DNA of 60,211 bases from Mesaphorura yosii (GCA_009869945.1 WIXG01000416.1:1-60211), one strand, 5' to 3'. Numbered from the stretch's first letter, positions 39,153-49,474 are shown. Translations and numbers: made by a program. Notes: generated by a model not told the origin, from the sequence alone.

Positions 39153-39359
39153 ATCAGATCATTGGAATCTCGTCGTGGGCTTGTTTTTCTCGTGGCTGCG
39201 GCTGTGGCGTTGCTGCTGGCTGCGATAACATCAACAACAGAAGCCAAAGATGAAGACCACCAAGACTTAAAGTCTAAGACAATGGGAAGAGGATCCCGAA
39301 TCCTGCAGTGTAATGAAAACAATGGAGGAATAATAAAATCCCACATCACTGCTTGGTAA
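39153..39359 (+). CDS. Candidate exon of a small secreted protein
   Basis: After a plausible acceptor (GGGTTCTTAG ending at 39152), an open frame reads a basic residue pair, a hydrophobic run (GLVFLVAAAVALLLAAI) and then TSTTEAKDEDHQD. This looks like a signal peptide followed by a short hydrophilic chain. It ends either at the TAA at 39357 or, if spliced, at the donor after 39355 (GTAAGG). There is no ATG in the exon before the hydrophobic run, so a start would have to come from an upstream exon. A following acceptor at about 39472 opens a protein-like frame (KFYIFLEVGDSGKV), but its phase does not match the donor. The family is unknown. Confidence 0.28.
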   Translation: MRSLESRRGLVFLVAAAVALLLAAITSTTEAKDEDHQDLKSKTMGRGSRILQCNENNGGIIKSHITAW

Positions 39360-41286
39360 GGTATTTGGTAATACTAATTATGCAAGATTTCTTACCACTG
39401 CCGCAGACTTGCAGCAGATTAAAATCAAGCCTCCGTCTTCGTCTTCTGTCCTCTCTGCTGTCTTGATCAGGATCAAAATTCTACATCTTCCTGGAGGTCG
39501 GCGACAGCGGCAAGGTGACAAATCTTTCTCATCCTTGCGGTGGTGCGGTGGCGGTCGGGCTCCTTAAATCCAAAGCTCTCGTCTTCAGGTACTTCTTCAT
39601 CTTCATCTTAGGTCTTAGGTTCTTGTAAACACGTGTTTTGATGTACTAAATTCAGTTCACCGCCACCGCCGAGTGTCGCCTGGATTGGATTCGGTCGGCT
39701 GTCAGTTGAGTTGTCAGTTGCTGGCTGGCTTTGGTTTGGTTTTCTTTTCTGGGGATTAAATAAAGTCTTACAAGTCAGTTGAGTTGTGTCGTGGGGCCAC
39801 AGGAGCTGAATGCTGCTGGAGCAAAGGTATTGATAAAGCTATTCATTGTATTTGTATTACGCATTGTGTGTGATAATCAGTGATTTATATGACAGCTCTT
39901 CTTTTACAAAAATCTTTTGAAGTTCTCTCTCCTTTTGTTCCAACCATGCCTCAGCCGGAGCCATGAGCCGAAATCCAGAATCCAAGAGCTCCCCTTTTAC
40001 TACCTCCGTTCTGTTCCTGTTTACTGCGTACGTACATCTTTATCCTCATCTTCCCCCTGTGATCTTCATGTACCGCACCAGCTCCATCCAGCAGCAGCAG
40101 CCCTACTCGGCTCGTGCTCCCGTGTGCCCTTTCGTGTCAGTCGAAACTTAATCTGATAAACAACGGCCGAGAGAAGACAAGACTGAACAGATAGGTTAAA
40201 ATTTGTCATCCACGTGAAAGGTTTACTGATGGGGATGGGATCCGAGTCGGTCTAGTCTTTAATTGTACGTTCTTGTTCTCCAGCAGTAGAATGCGCACGC
40301 GAATTCATTCCATCGAGAGTCTAGTCGCCGAGCCGCCATGCCATCGACATCGCGTTGCATCAAATCTTTGGTCTTTGAGAGACAGGAACAAGAAGTTTCC
40401 AATTACTGCCCCGTGTCCAGGCGCCGTATGCCGTGCACAGGAGAAAGTTATTCACTTTCTTTCCCCCAGCCACTACTTATGATCTAACGACTTTTATTAT
40501 GACGACCGACTCTAAGTGCGACCGTGTGCCGGGTGCTTGAGTTCAAGAATGAACATCATTATTGCCATTGCACGGGAGACACTTGACTTGACGCAAGATG
40601 CAAGAACAAGAACAAGGAGTCAGGAGTCAGAAACAAGAAGGGCAGGCCAGGCGGAGTGGAGTGGATGCTCGGTGTTGGTGCTGAGTTGTAAAAATAGAAG
40701 AGGACGAGTGGACGAGCAAATCATCGTACAAATGATTGAGGCGCTTTGGCGTACTGACCATTTCAAGCCCCATGCGAGTACGCATACGCGTGTCGAAGAT
40801 GACGACGACGATGGCAATGAGTGGGAACACAAAACTGTCTCCAGGGCCAACTTACCGTTTAAATGGAAATATCCTCGATCGTGTCGATTGTCAATGTCGA
40901 TCGGATCCGTGAGTACGAATTCAGAACTCTTCGGCTCTGCCCCTGTTCTCCTTTTCGTCATGCTTTCATTTTATTTCTACCTAAGCTTGAATTCTTGGCT
41001 GGCGAGACTGAGGAGCAAAATATTAATTAAAATTACAGCGGGTCCTAATAAAATATAAAATCTCCAGTACTTTCAATTCTTTTAGAACGTTTTGGTTTTT
41101 AAATTGCCAGAATTATATTTCAAAGTGTTTACAATCACATTTTTATGTTTATGTCACACAATCTTACGCATGATTTTCATTATCAAATTGGTTAAGATAT
41201 TTTTTAGCTGATTTGACAAATGTAGTAAATGTATAAATTGATAAACTGATAACTAATGTCAATGTTAAATTACGAGTTCGGGTGAT
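39360..41286. other. Non-coding stretch with weak open frames
   Basis: A 62-codon frame with a real ATG at 39963 has a hydrophobic middle and a Gln run, but it has no family resemblance and no supporting signals. Frames around 40516-41058 have mixed composition. The last 250 bases before 41.28 kb are AT-rich. Nothing here can be called a gene with confidence. Confidence 0.4.
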
Positions 41287-41481
41287 TCATAATTTTCGCT
41301 TTTTAGCCTTCTTCGACGTTGACGGTACCACCTTGGACGGCTTTGATGAAGATTTTGCTCGTTTAGCTGCAGTGGAGCCATTTCCATCTCCTCGACCAGC
41401 TTGCCCAATTTCAATGGGTTGTTCTACTTGCGCTTCCGCAGTATTCGGCTTCGGTGTCGGTTCAGGCATAAAAAAAAGCAT
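41287..41481 (-). CDS. Candidate terminal exon with a basic, nuclear-type C terminus
   Basis: The minus-strand frame is acidic and Pro-rich at first (PEPTPKPNTAEAQVEQP), then Gly-rich, and ends in lysine clusters (AAKRAKSSSKPSK and SKKAKKRKL, then TGA), which resemble a bipartite nuclear localisation signal. It could be the last exon of a minus-strand gene. A second basic frame (RFYKLRKLKQSTKIKIK, about 41590-41526) ends at a GT donor and would join in phase to an acceptor at about 41507. No start exon was found. This is too small to assign a function. Confidence 0.3.
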   Translation of the reverse strand: MLFFMPEPTPKPNTAEAQVEQPIEIGQAGRGDGNGSTAAKRAKSSSKPSKVVPSTSKKAKKRKL

Positions 41482-41890
41482 GCAGCATGTTTTATGAACC
41501 TGAATTGAATTAATTATTTTACCTTAATTTTAATTTTTGTGCTCTGCTTCAGTTTTCGTAATTTGTAAAAACGAAGCGTTTCTCTTTGTCGAGTAAAGTC
41601 CTTGATTCATTTTGTACCTTCTTTATCCAATTCCTTTTATTGCTTGTAAATTCAAAAATATGGCGGCGAATTGAAGCTTTGAAGCTAATTAATTAACAGA
41701 TGAAGTCAAAGCTAGAAGTGAAGCCAAGGCCGAATCACAGCGAACAACTGCACTTGAAATATGCCTACTCGACTATTCGCGTTTTAATAGCCCAGCGACC
41801 GCGTCTGGCTGCTTTGATGATCGATTTCTCTTTCGAAACCCCACAGCCAAGAAATGGCACTCATTCTCAGCCTTTCAACCAGTAAACAAG

Positions 41891-44800
41891 ATGAAGTGGA
41901 GGATATTTCGCGATTCAATCATCGTGCTTGTGTATTTCCTGTACCTTGGGGGTCTGCTCGTCGATTCTGGGCCCACAACCCCCGCGCCAACGCCAACGCC
42001 AAAGGCCCCCACGAAGAAGGTGCACAAGAATGCAGACAACATTTACGACATTCTGAAGGTTAAGAATGCGGTCAAGAGGGAATTCGTCGAGATTTGGAAG
42101 CACACGGAGGTATAAGTTGGACTGAGCTCGGCTGTCATAGCTTTTAGCTTGTATTAATGTGCTGGCCTTGAATTTCGTGAACACAGAGCGTGTACCAAAT
42201 GCACGAAAACACAACAAACAGGATCATGAACGAATACTGGCAGAAACTCATTTTCGCTTTCAACAACATGAACGATCTGATCAAGTACTTTGACCAGAAG
42301 ATACAAAGAGCGCAGCCTTCGTCACTGATGAACCTAATTTTTGTGACTCCAGACATGTAAGTTGCTTGAGCGACATGAGCCACTGGTCAAGGACTGGTGC
42401 TCTAATCGACCATTTCAGGGATAATCTAAACCAGTTGAGCACAACCCCGACGCGAAACGACTCGATTCATTGGCACGTGCGATTCCTGGAAATCAGTTCC
42501 CTCACAACGCAAGGAAATTGGTTCTACAACAAAAGGATGTACGACATTCTTCACTTGAGTAAGTACCTGAAGTCCATCGCCGATTCTATCTCGCATCTGT
42601 ACGGGTATCCGTGGCTGGCTGATATCTCTGTGAAGAAAGGAGGGAGTAAGTGCAAGCAAGAACCTTGAAATGAAACTCTGCAAAATGTGGCACTGCTGAA
42701 TGCCAATTACTAATTACGCCATTACGCGAAAGACCTTGACATCACATGTTTTCATTCCAGACGTTACGAGCCGACTCAGGATGAAGGAGTTTTGGCGGCT
42801 TTCGACCATGCTAATCGGCCGCGAGACACACAACAACATTTTTTATGGGATTCGAAAGCTGATTGATCATTCCGTAAGTTGTCTTTACTCTATTTTTAGG
42901 TACTTCGCATGATTCAGAATGCTTGACGACTTTATTAATTATTCAGGCGGATGTGCTGACCAGTTCGAGCGTGGATGCCACGTCCTGCACCGGAAAACCG
43001 TACGGAGAGATTGTGCCCATCCGCCTGGACGCGCCAATTTATATCTGCATGTTTCTCACTCTTTTCCATGTCAAAATGTTTATCCTCCGGAATCTGAGCT
43101 ACATTTACGAGCAGGTGTACGGTTAGTAATGAAATCAGCAATGCAATTAGTCATCGTCATCAGTTTTCTGCATCAGCAACATGATCGACACGCTTCTTGT
43201 TGAGGAATTTGTTTTTGTTTAGAGGGGATTGTCTACCCCGGAATGCAGAAGAAACTGCGGGACCACATGGACGAGGACATTGACAATGCTCTCCACCATT
43301 TCAACAAATCGTTCTACGACTATCACTCCACGTACGGTTTCAAACTCGTGCCCGTCATGCGCGGATATTTTATGTGTGATCCGCCAGTCGTCACGCCCGA
43401 AGACATCATTCAGGTTACGAACTTCCAAAATGTAAGCCCGGCCCGGCCATTTGGAAATCCGACCGTTTGAGCTTCTTACGAATAATTTGTCTGTCTGCCT
43501 TTGTCGTGGTTCTGCACTTTCTTAATTGTGCCTTGTATCAGGTATTTTTGATCCCGCAATTGTTCCTGGATCTGACTGCAAAGTGTGGAGCCCCTTGCCA
43601 TAAAATCGGGAAGGGGAAGCAGCCCATTGACTGTGACAACCCTGCGGACGATAAGGAGAAGCGGTTTTGCATGAATCTGCCATGCCCGCTGGACCATATT
43701 ACTGTAAGTTAGTATTCATTGTGACGAGTATACATTTAATTTATGCCAGGCTCCAGGGTTGACGGGTTAACACTTCTTTCCAGTGCTCAACACACAGCAA
43801 TCCGCGAGCCGTTGCCTGCCCGTCGAAGAATCCGAGCCAGCTTTACGATTGGTACGAAATCGGCTACAAGCACTTTGGACCAAGTTCGGCGTGCCAAACG
43901 AATATCATCGGCATATCGGGCTTTGACATAAACGCCGCGGACACCAAAGGAGGGTCTTCGACCAGTAAGAAAAATACCGAGAGCGAAATCCGAAACAACA
44001 CTGGAATTCTGAGTAATGGCTAATCGGATTTCTTTTCAAAATTAACAGAACAGAAACTAAAAGTAGGAACCCACGCCGAGAAAAACCTGAACGACGAGCC
44101 TCCGAACGCCGTCGGGCCCTGCGAAGTGTGTCAGTGTCAATGCAGCAAGCCGATTGACATCAACGGATCCAAGCGGTCAGTGCGCACTTTCAGCCTGAAA
44201 GACGTCATGTCAAACGTGGAGGAGAATCGCGTCGTTGTCGGAGCCAAATTCACGCAGGTCGACGACCAGATTCACTTGATGATCGCTGACGCTCCGCTTC
44301 TGCCGAATTTCTACGTCGACATGAAGGAGGTCATGTGGCGCCAGGCGACGGCTGCGAACCCGGTCGAGGGCGAGACCGTGAGACTATCCAAAACCCTCAA
44401 GTCGATGTACCTGCATAGTGGGAAAGTGAGCCCAGACACCGTCGTCACGGGGCTCCGTCTCATGCACGGGCTCGTCAAGGGGGAGGACAGCGACGAGAAG
44501 GCGGAGTACATCGGGCTGGAGGTCATGCAGACAAAAATCGACCCGGTCACCGGGACACTCGTTAAGAACGAGACGGAGTGGATTCAGAAGAAAACCAACT
44601 ACACAGGCAACACGCTGTACACTGGCTACGGGGAGCCCGACTCGCCGTTCAAGAAGGACGGCATCTCGCTGCCAGACTCGTCCGCTGAGCAACTCATCTC
44701 CTTCCGCCCGACGAGCCTGAAGAAGAACGGTGGACAGGTCATCATCCCCTTCCTCGACGCACAGCAGGTTATCTTCGCCGACAAACCCTTCGCGCTCAAG

Positions 44801-44893
44801 GGCATGGGTCTCTACCACCGACATCGGATGGGGTATGGAGGCTTCATCGGGATTAAAGCTCTGCCGTATGAAGAAAAGCGCATTGGAAGATAG
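41891..44893 (+). CDS. Secreted DUF4803-like protein, nine exons
   Basis: Exons are 41891-42109, 42187-42356, 42419-42645, 42761-42873, 42947-43121, 43223-43431, 43542-43703, 43784-43964 and 44049-44893. All introns are GT-AG, 61-115 bp, and every phase fits, giving 766 residues. The ATG at 41891 starts a hydrophobic signal sequence (IIVLVYFLYLGGLLV), followed by a Pro/Thr-rich spacer. The middle is largely helical. Exons 7-8 are cysteine-rich. The last exon begins with a CEVCQCQC cluster and then carries a beta-rich module with VVTGLRLMHGLVKGED, a PFLDAQQV segment and GYGGFIGIKALPYE near the end. I recognise that C-terminal pattern from arthropod proteins of the DUF4803 family, whose biochemical role is unknown. 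Secretion is inferred from the signal. It shares its strand with the next gene but is 0.9 kb away. Confidence 0.85.
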
Positions 44894-45814
44894 AAAAGAC
44901 ACGCTCAGCTGATACTTTACTTTATTTTGTTGCACGGTGCCATGATGTAATACGTAAGAATTTGACCGGCTCAAGGGAATTTAGGAAGTCTTGACCGACT
45001 TTTGACCTAATTTGAAATTTTATCTATAATTGAACATGTTTAAGCTACCAACATAGGCATCTGGTATTTTCTGCTCTGCAAATGAGAACCCAATAAGGCT
45101 AAGGTTCTTTAATAATTATTTCCTTCATCAATTGATGAATTTAGTCCAGAAAGTCCGGATTCTCGTTTTAATTATTGTGTAGTAATTAAAACGTATAAAG
45201 CACGTGGATAACACAATCTACTTGTATCCGGTCATGGTTTATTTGTTGGGAAATGAATAATTTCTCGCATTTCGATCAATACTGTTTTTGCATGCCTTGG
45301 TGAACGTGGGAGGTGGAGTGCGGCTAGCTCGATATTTATATCACAGAGTCAGAAGGGACATGAAAATTCAATCGTGCATATCATCGAATTGCTAGACTTG
45401 AGACCTCACGAACAATTAGGTCACTCTAAAGCAATGTGATCATATTTTTTCTTATCTGCTCGATCTGCGCGAAGTGAGCTACTGTATCGCGTGTTTTGTT
45501 ATTACGTACGGTCATCCTTCATTAAAGAACGGTGTCGGTGTCGGCAGTATTGCTTCCTGCCTTCGGCACGCCACATTTGGCTGGGCGGAACCGTTCCATT
45601 TCTATTGAACGGATAAGTTTCTCCATGGAATATCATGGAGAATTTTGGCAGGTGGAATTTTTATAATCGAAATTCTCTCCGGAGATTTTTTCTCACTTTA
45701 CTAGGAATAATCCAACTTCAATATCGATCGCGACAGTTTTGGCAACTGCAATTCGCAGGTCCTTACTGAATGGAGGAGCTGTTGCCTTGCTTAAAAAAGT
45801 GAATTGCAATTACA
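44894..45814. other. Intergenic region with three inverted repeats
   Basis: AT-rich spacer between the DUF4803-like gene and the receptor gene. It contains a 16-bp perfect palindrome at 45124-45139 (half-site TTCATCAA), an 11-bp-arm hairpin at 45164-45193 (CGTTTTAATTA, 8-base loop) and a 9-bp-arm repeat at 45619-45642 (TTCTCCATG, 6-base spacer). No exon was found. The last repeat lies about 175 bp upstream of the receptor ATG and could belong to its promoter. Confidence 0.6.
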
Positions 45815-48013
45815 ATGGAATATTTGAAACGATTAATTCTACTGCTGCTCGCAGAGCAAATTTACATTTGTCAAGACACGTTCGCGATCAGAGTTGGCGA
45901 TCTCCTGGCCAGTTTCAGTGCCTGTGAACAGAATCTTATAATCGGACACGAATTCATTCATCAACTTAACCAATTTAGCAGTAAAGACAAACCTCAGCCA
46001 ATCAAGCTCTTTGACAGCTTCCGCGCACACGCCGAGGTAATCTACGCCCGCCGAGACACAAACCCGTGGCAGGTGTTAAACCCCAAACAGACTTGCGTGA
46101 CAAATGTGGTTTGGTTGCCAGAGATTTCGATGGCTACCGCGGGAGACTTGCATTACTTGGCTATTCTCTTCGGATACGATCGGCAGCCTCCTGCCAATTA
46201 CATCGTGATTATGCAAGCAGAGAATCGACTTGCGAGTGTGGCCTCCAACCTGCATGCCCTGACATCATATTCTTTGCATTACGAACAGGGACAATCTGAC
46301 GAGAATGAACGCCTGTTCCTCAGAATACGAGCAATAGATTTCTCCAGATTGATCTTGGCGTCTTACGACTTGCCTCAACGTGACGTAGAAATTCAGCTGC
46401 AACTCTTCACAACTTGCTTTCATTGCTACTACATGGATGTTGAACGTATTCCCACCTCCGACCTAAACTCAATTCACCCTAAAAGATTAATTGATAGAAG
46501 TCTCGACCAGCAACGGCTCATCACCTTCACGGTTCTCTCAGCCGGGTTTGAAGACACACACGATTTCGACCTTGCGAAGGAACCGGAACTTGCGAATTAC
46601 TCGCGCGACAAAAGTTTGTTACCCTGGAACAGGGGAACCCAGCAGGAGACGGCGATGGCCCCCATTTTGCGCCTCATTCTGGCCAAGGCTGGGAACCGAA
46701 GTCTTGGACAGATCCGGGACTTGGCTCGGAATCCGGCGTACCCGCAAATGTCCTACAAACACGGATTGCTCCACCTGGGCAGTGAGCACGTCGTGGTCCA
46801 GACGGACGGAGTCGCTTTCGTATCCTGCCACGTATTGTCGAAGGATTCGCGCTTTGGTGCGTATCTGAAGCCATTTCAGCCGTGGGTGTGGATCTGGATT
46901 TTGGTCTCCACAGCGGCTATGGCCGTCGTCCTGGTTCAGATTAAGAAATTAGACCATGGCCAAGGTAGAGACCAAAATTTCAACGTGTTCTACGTGACGT
47001 GGTCTCCATTTTGGCTTCTGCTGGGCAATTACTACGTTGCCCGCACGCTGGCGTCCGACCTCCGCTTCAGGCTCGCCATGCTCGGCTGGCTGCTGATGTC
47101 TCTCGTCCCGACCAACTGCTACCAGAGCATTTTCACGTCCCACATGACGATTCCGTCCCCTCAGGAGCCGGTGCGCGCCTATGCTCAGATTGAGGACTTT
47201 ACTCTTTACTCTGCATTGTTCCCGTACTTCAAGCGTAAACTGAAGGACCATTCCGGGCCCTGTGAAGAAGCTGACACAACGGACGTCTGCCACACTTCTT
47301 CGCCTGACAAACCCAACTTGATTTGTCTCTCACTTGCGAGAACGTTCTGGACTTGGAAGGGAAACAGGAACAACAGGTTTTCTGGGTCCGCCTTACGCCG
47401 AATGGATTCAATTCTGAGCCGACTCCGCTCGCCAGCAAACGCGTGCCCGATTGAATCGACCGATTACAAACTGCTGCAGTGCGGGCGGTCAGCGTTTGTG
47501 GGCTTCGAAGACGAAATCGAGCCGTACCTCCCGAACATTGAAGGAATGCGGAGGAAATTCACAAAACTAAACGAACGTTTCTTTGTGCAAAATTACGGCT
47601 GGCAGATTGAGAAGAAAGGCGGGAACAGAATTGGCCGGGTGATGAGAGCGCTCATGGAATCAGGCATTCATGAATGGTGGCGACTGATTTACGACCGAAG
47701 CCGACAAAAGTACGAAGGCTCTCTGAAGTATTTGACTGATCTGCTGCAGCCACGAAAGCTGACGTTGGCCGGCAACGGGAGCACAGCGACCATCTTCCTG
47801 ATTTATGCGGCATGCATCGGCGTGTCCATCGCATGCTATGCCGTTGAGCTCGTTCTGCCGATGTTAAGCTTCGGTGGTGTACTGCGCTCTTATTTAAATG
47901 TCACGAGGAAAAGCGTTCGAGTTCATGGCCGTCGTCATCGTAGTCCATTAAAACACGAAAGGCCGTCGCCGTGGCCAATCGGCGGTGTCTTAATTCTTAG
48001 CGTATGTCAATAA
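45815..48013 (+). CDS. Divergent ionotropic receptor (IR), intronless
   Basis: This is a single 732-codon open frame. The ATG at 45815 begins a hydrophobic leader (LILLLLAEQIYIC). The order of parts fits the ionotropic glutamate-receptor superfamily: an N-terminal extracellular part, a half ligand-binding lobe ending KPFQPWVWIW, M1 at about residues 357-376, a pore-helix region at about 393-407 (YVTWSPFWLLLGNYY), M3 at about 417-444 (LAMLGWLLMSLVPTNCYQ), a second lobe that includes ESGIHEWW (an IR-like phrase), and a last membrane helix at about 655-682. The classical glutamate-receptor M3 signature SYTANL is replaced by CYQSIF, as in divergent IRs. Such proteins act as chemosensory cation channels in dendritic membranes, usually with co-receptors. 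Large sets of intronless divergent IRs are known from arthropods including springtails. The ligand cannot be predicted. The frame is intact, so the gene is probably functional. Confidence 0.85.
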   Translation: MEYLKRLILLLLAEQIYICQDTFAIRVGDLLASFSACEQNLIIGHEFIHQLNQFSSKDKPQPIKLFDSFRAHAEVIYARRDTNPWQVLNPKQTCVTNVVWLPEISMATAGDLHYLAILFGYDRQPPANYIVIMQAENRLASVASNLHALTSYSLHYEQGQSDENERLFLRIRAIDFSRLILASYDLPQRDVEIQLQLFTTCFHCYYMDVERIPTSDLNSIHPKRLIDRSLDQQRLITFTVLSAGFEDTHDFDLAKEPELANYSRDKSLLPWNRGTQQETAMAPILRLILAKAGNRSLGQIRDLARNPAYPQMSYKHGLLHLGSEHVVVQTDGVAFVSCHVLSKDSRFGAYLKPFQPWVWIWILVSTAAMAVVLVQIKKLDHGQGRDQNFNVFYVTWSPFWLLLGNYYVARTLASDLRFRLAMLGWLLMSLVPTNCYQSIFTSHMTIPSPQEPVRAYAQIEDFTLYSALFPYFKRKLKDHSGPCEEADTTDVCHTSSPDKPNLICLSLARTFWTWKGNRNNRFSGSALRRMDSILSRLRSPANACPIESTDYKLLQCGRSAFVGFEDEIEPYLPNIEGMRRKFTKLNERFFVQNYGWQIEKKGGNRIGRVMRALMESGIHEWWRLIYDRSRQKYEGSLKYLTDLLQPRKLTLAGNGSTATIFLIYAACIGVSIACYAVELVLPMLSFGGVLRSYLNVTRKSVRVHGRRHRSPLKHERPSPWPIGGVLILSVCQ

Positions 48014-48014
48014 A
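48009..48014 (+). terminator. Poly(A) signal overlapping the IR stop codon
   Basis: AATAAA spans 48009-48014, and the receptor's TAA stop is bases 48011-48013. If it is used, the 3' UTR would be only some 10-30 bases. No other AATAAA is seen in the next 200 bases; a weaker AATAAT lies at about 48110. Confidence 0.5.
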
Positions 48015-48440
48015 TTGCTTGCTGCTGCTGCTGCCCAATTGATTAAACTCTGCTGATGGATTGTGTTGCCGTTACTGTTACCACTGCCACTGAAATCCAG
48101 GCAGTGCATGAATAATTTAGTCTAACTGGAATGTCTCGTGTAGGCGAATTTCTGTCTTTGTTTTTAATTTCGACATTCCACTTCGGACTTCGACTTCCGA
48201 GCGACGGCCCGGACATGCGATGGTCACAATAAAATAAGATTCAAAAGTGCTTTTGCATGTTACCGGCTGTTGACCGAATTGGAAATTGGATACAGTCGCG
48301 GTCTTGTGCAATTCTGCAGCCATCTTCGTCCAGATTATTGCTGGAGCGAGTAAAGAACGCAGTCAAAGAGCAAACTCAAAATATTTAACAAAAGAATGTG
48401 GACACCATCCTGCCGTCGCCACGCGAAGACGTGAGATTCT
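48015..48440. other. Spacer after the IR gene
   Basis: A short CTG/TGC run follows the receptor stop, then mixed sequence. I see no exon with credible signals before the membrane-protein relic that starts near 48.44 kb. Confidence 0.4.
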
Positions 48441-49311
48441 GTGCAAGTGGGAGCCCGGAGCGCCGGTGCTCAAGCTCCGAGAATCACGCGCTGGCAAGAC
48501 AAGAAGCTGTACTGGGCGCTCTCGAGGCTCGAGCTCGGAGTCGTGCTCGCGTTGGTTGGCGGCTACGCCACCTGCATGAACAGTCAGACATTGCTGAGTA
48601 CGAAAGTCACACTTGGGGCCCTCCTGGCCAGTTTCATGTTCACAGTCGGATATGCATACGTAAACTAGGTGAGTCGATTGGACATCGCTGACTATGCACA
48701 CAAACTGTGGCAGATAAACGCGCTGATTCTCCGTGCGCGTGAATTCGGACTCGGACTTAGTCTCGGACCGTCATCATCAAACAGTCTGTATTGAAAGGCT
48801 TATCGTTCTGATCGTCTGCGGATGCACGGTGAGTCCCGCGCTCATACTTGGACTGTTCGGGCGACCAGGCGCGCCAGAATATCTGTACGTCATGTGCCAC
48901 AGCCACTACGGGCGAGTTGTGGAAGATGGAGCCGCTGCTGGGCAGCACGACGACTACATTCATGGTGAATCTGTGGGTCATTAACCTAACGGAACTTTCT
49001 CATCCTCCGCTTTGCCGTTCTCATGCCCGACTGTATTCAGTGCACGAATGCAAGGCTGAGCTCGGGATGAGCTACGGCAATGGAAACTGGCGCTGTGCTG
49101 GCGAAAGTGAGGGCGATTCAGGTTCTGATGGGCCTAGCCGACCAGCAATTCTACCAACTCGCGCTCCCAGCCATTAACGTGTGAATGCTGACCCTCATCA
49201 TTGGCTTCTCTGCTGCTCTGATCGTAACGGAAGGACCAGTCCTTTCGTTGCCATTGTGCACTACATCGTGCATTTTCCAAATCAATAATTCAATTTATTC
49301 AGTGGCTTTAT
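48441..49311 (+). pseudogene. Decayed multi-pass membrane protein, possibly a chemoreceptor relative
   Basis: Several fragments in different plus-strand frames look like pieces of one membrane protein. The first (about 48495-48668) has LYWALSRLELGVVLALVGGY, then a second hydrophobic helix ending in a stop. The second (about 48790-48860) is ERLIVLIVCGCT beside GTGAGT. The third (about 48915-49000) has LWKMEPLLG and then MVNLWVINLTEL. The fourth (about 49096-49311) is KVRAIQVLMGLADQQFYQ LALPAINV, an in-frame TGA at 49182-49184, then MLTLIIGFSAALIVTEGP. Frame changes and the internal stop indicate a pseudogene. The arrangement of helices with a short charged loop before the last ones resembles seven-helix arthropod chemoreceptors, but no family signature is certain. 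Confidence 0.4.
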
Positions 49312-49474
49312 AGAATTCATGCCAAATTCGAAATTCCTGATTGTAATGTAAAGTAAAGAGAAACGTTGTCTTGCCTTTTTGTTTTCCATTAGTCCAGTTC
49401 AGGAATCTTCCTCAATTTTAGTTGCAGAGTGGTGAGGAACCCTTGGAAATGCAAAAGTTGTTAAAGTAAAGGTT

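Noticed and set aside
44384..44974. 196-codon minus-strand frame
   Set aside because: Antisense of the last exon of the DUF4803-like gene, which is supported by eight in-phase introns.
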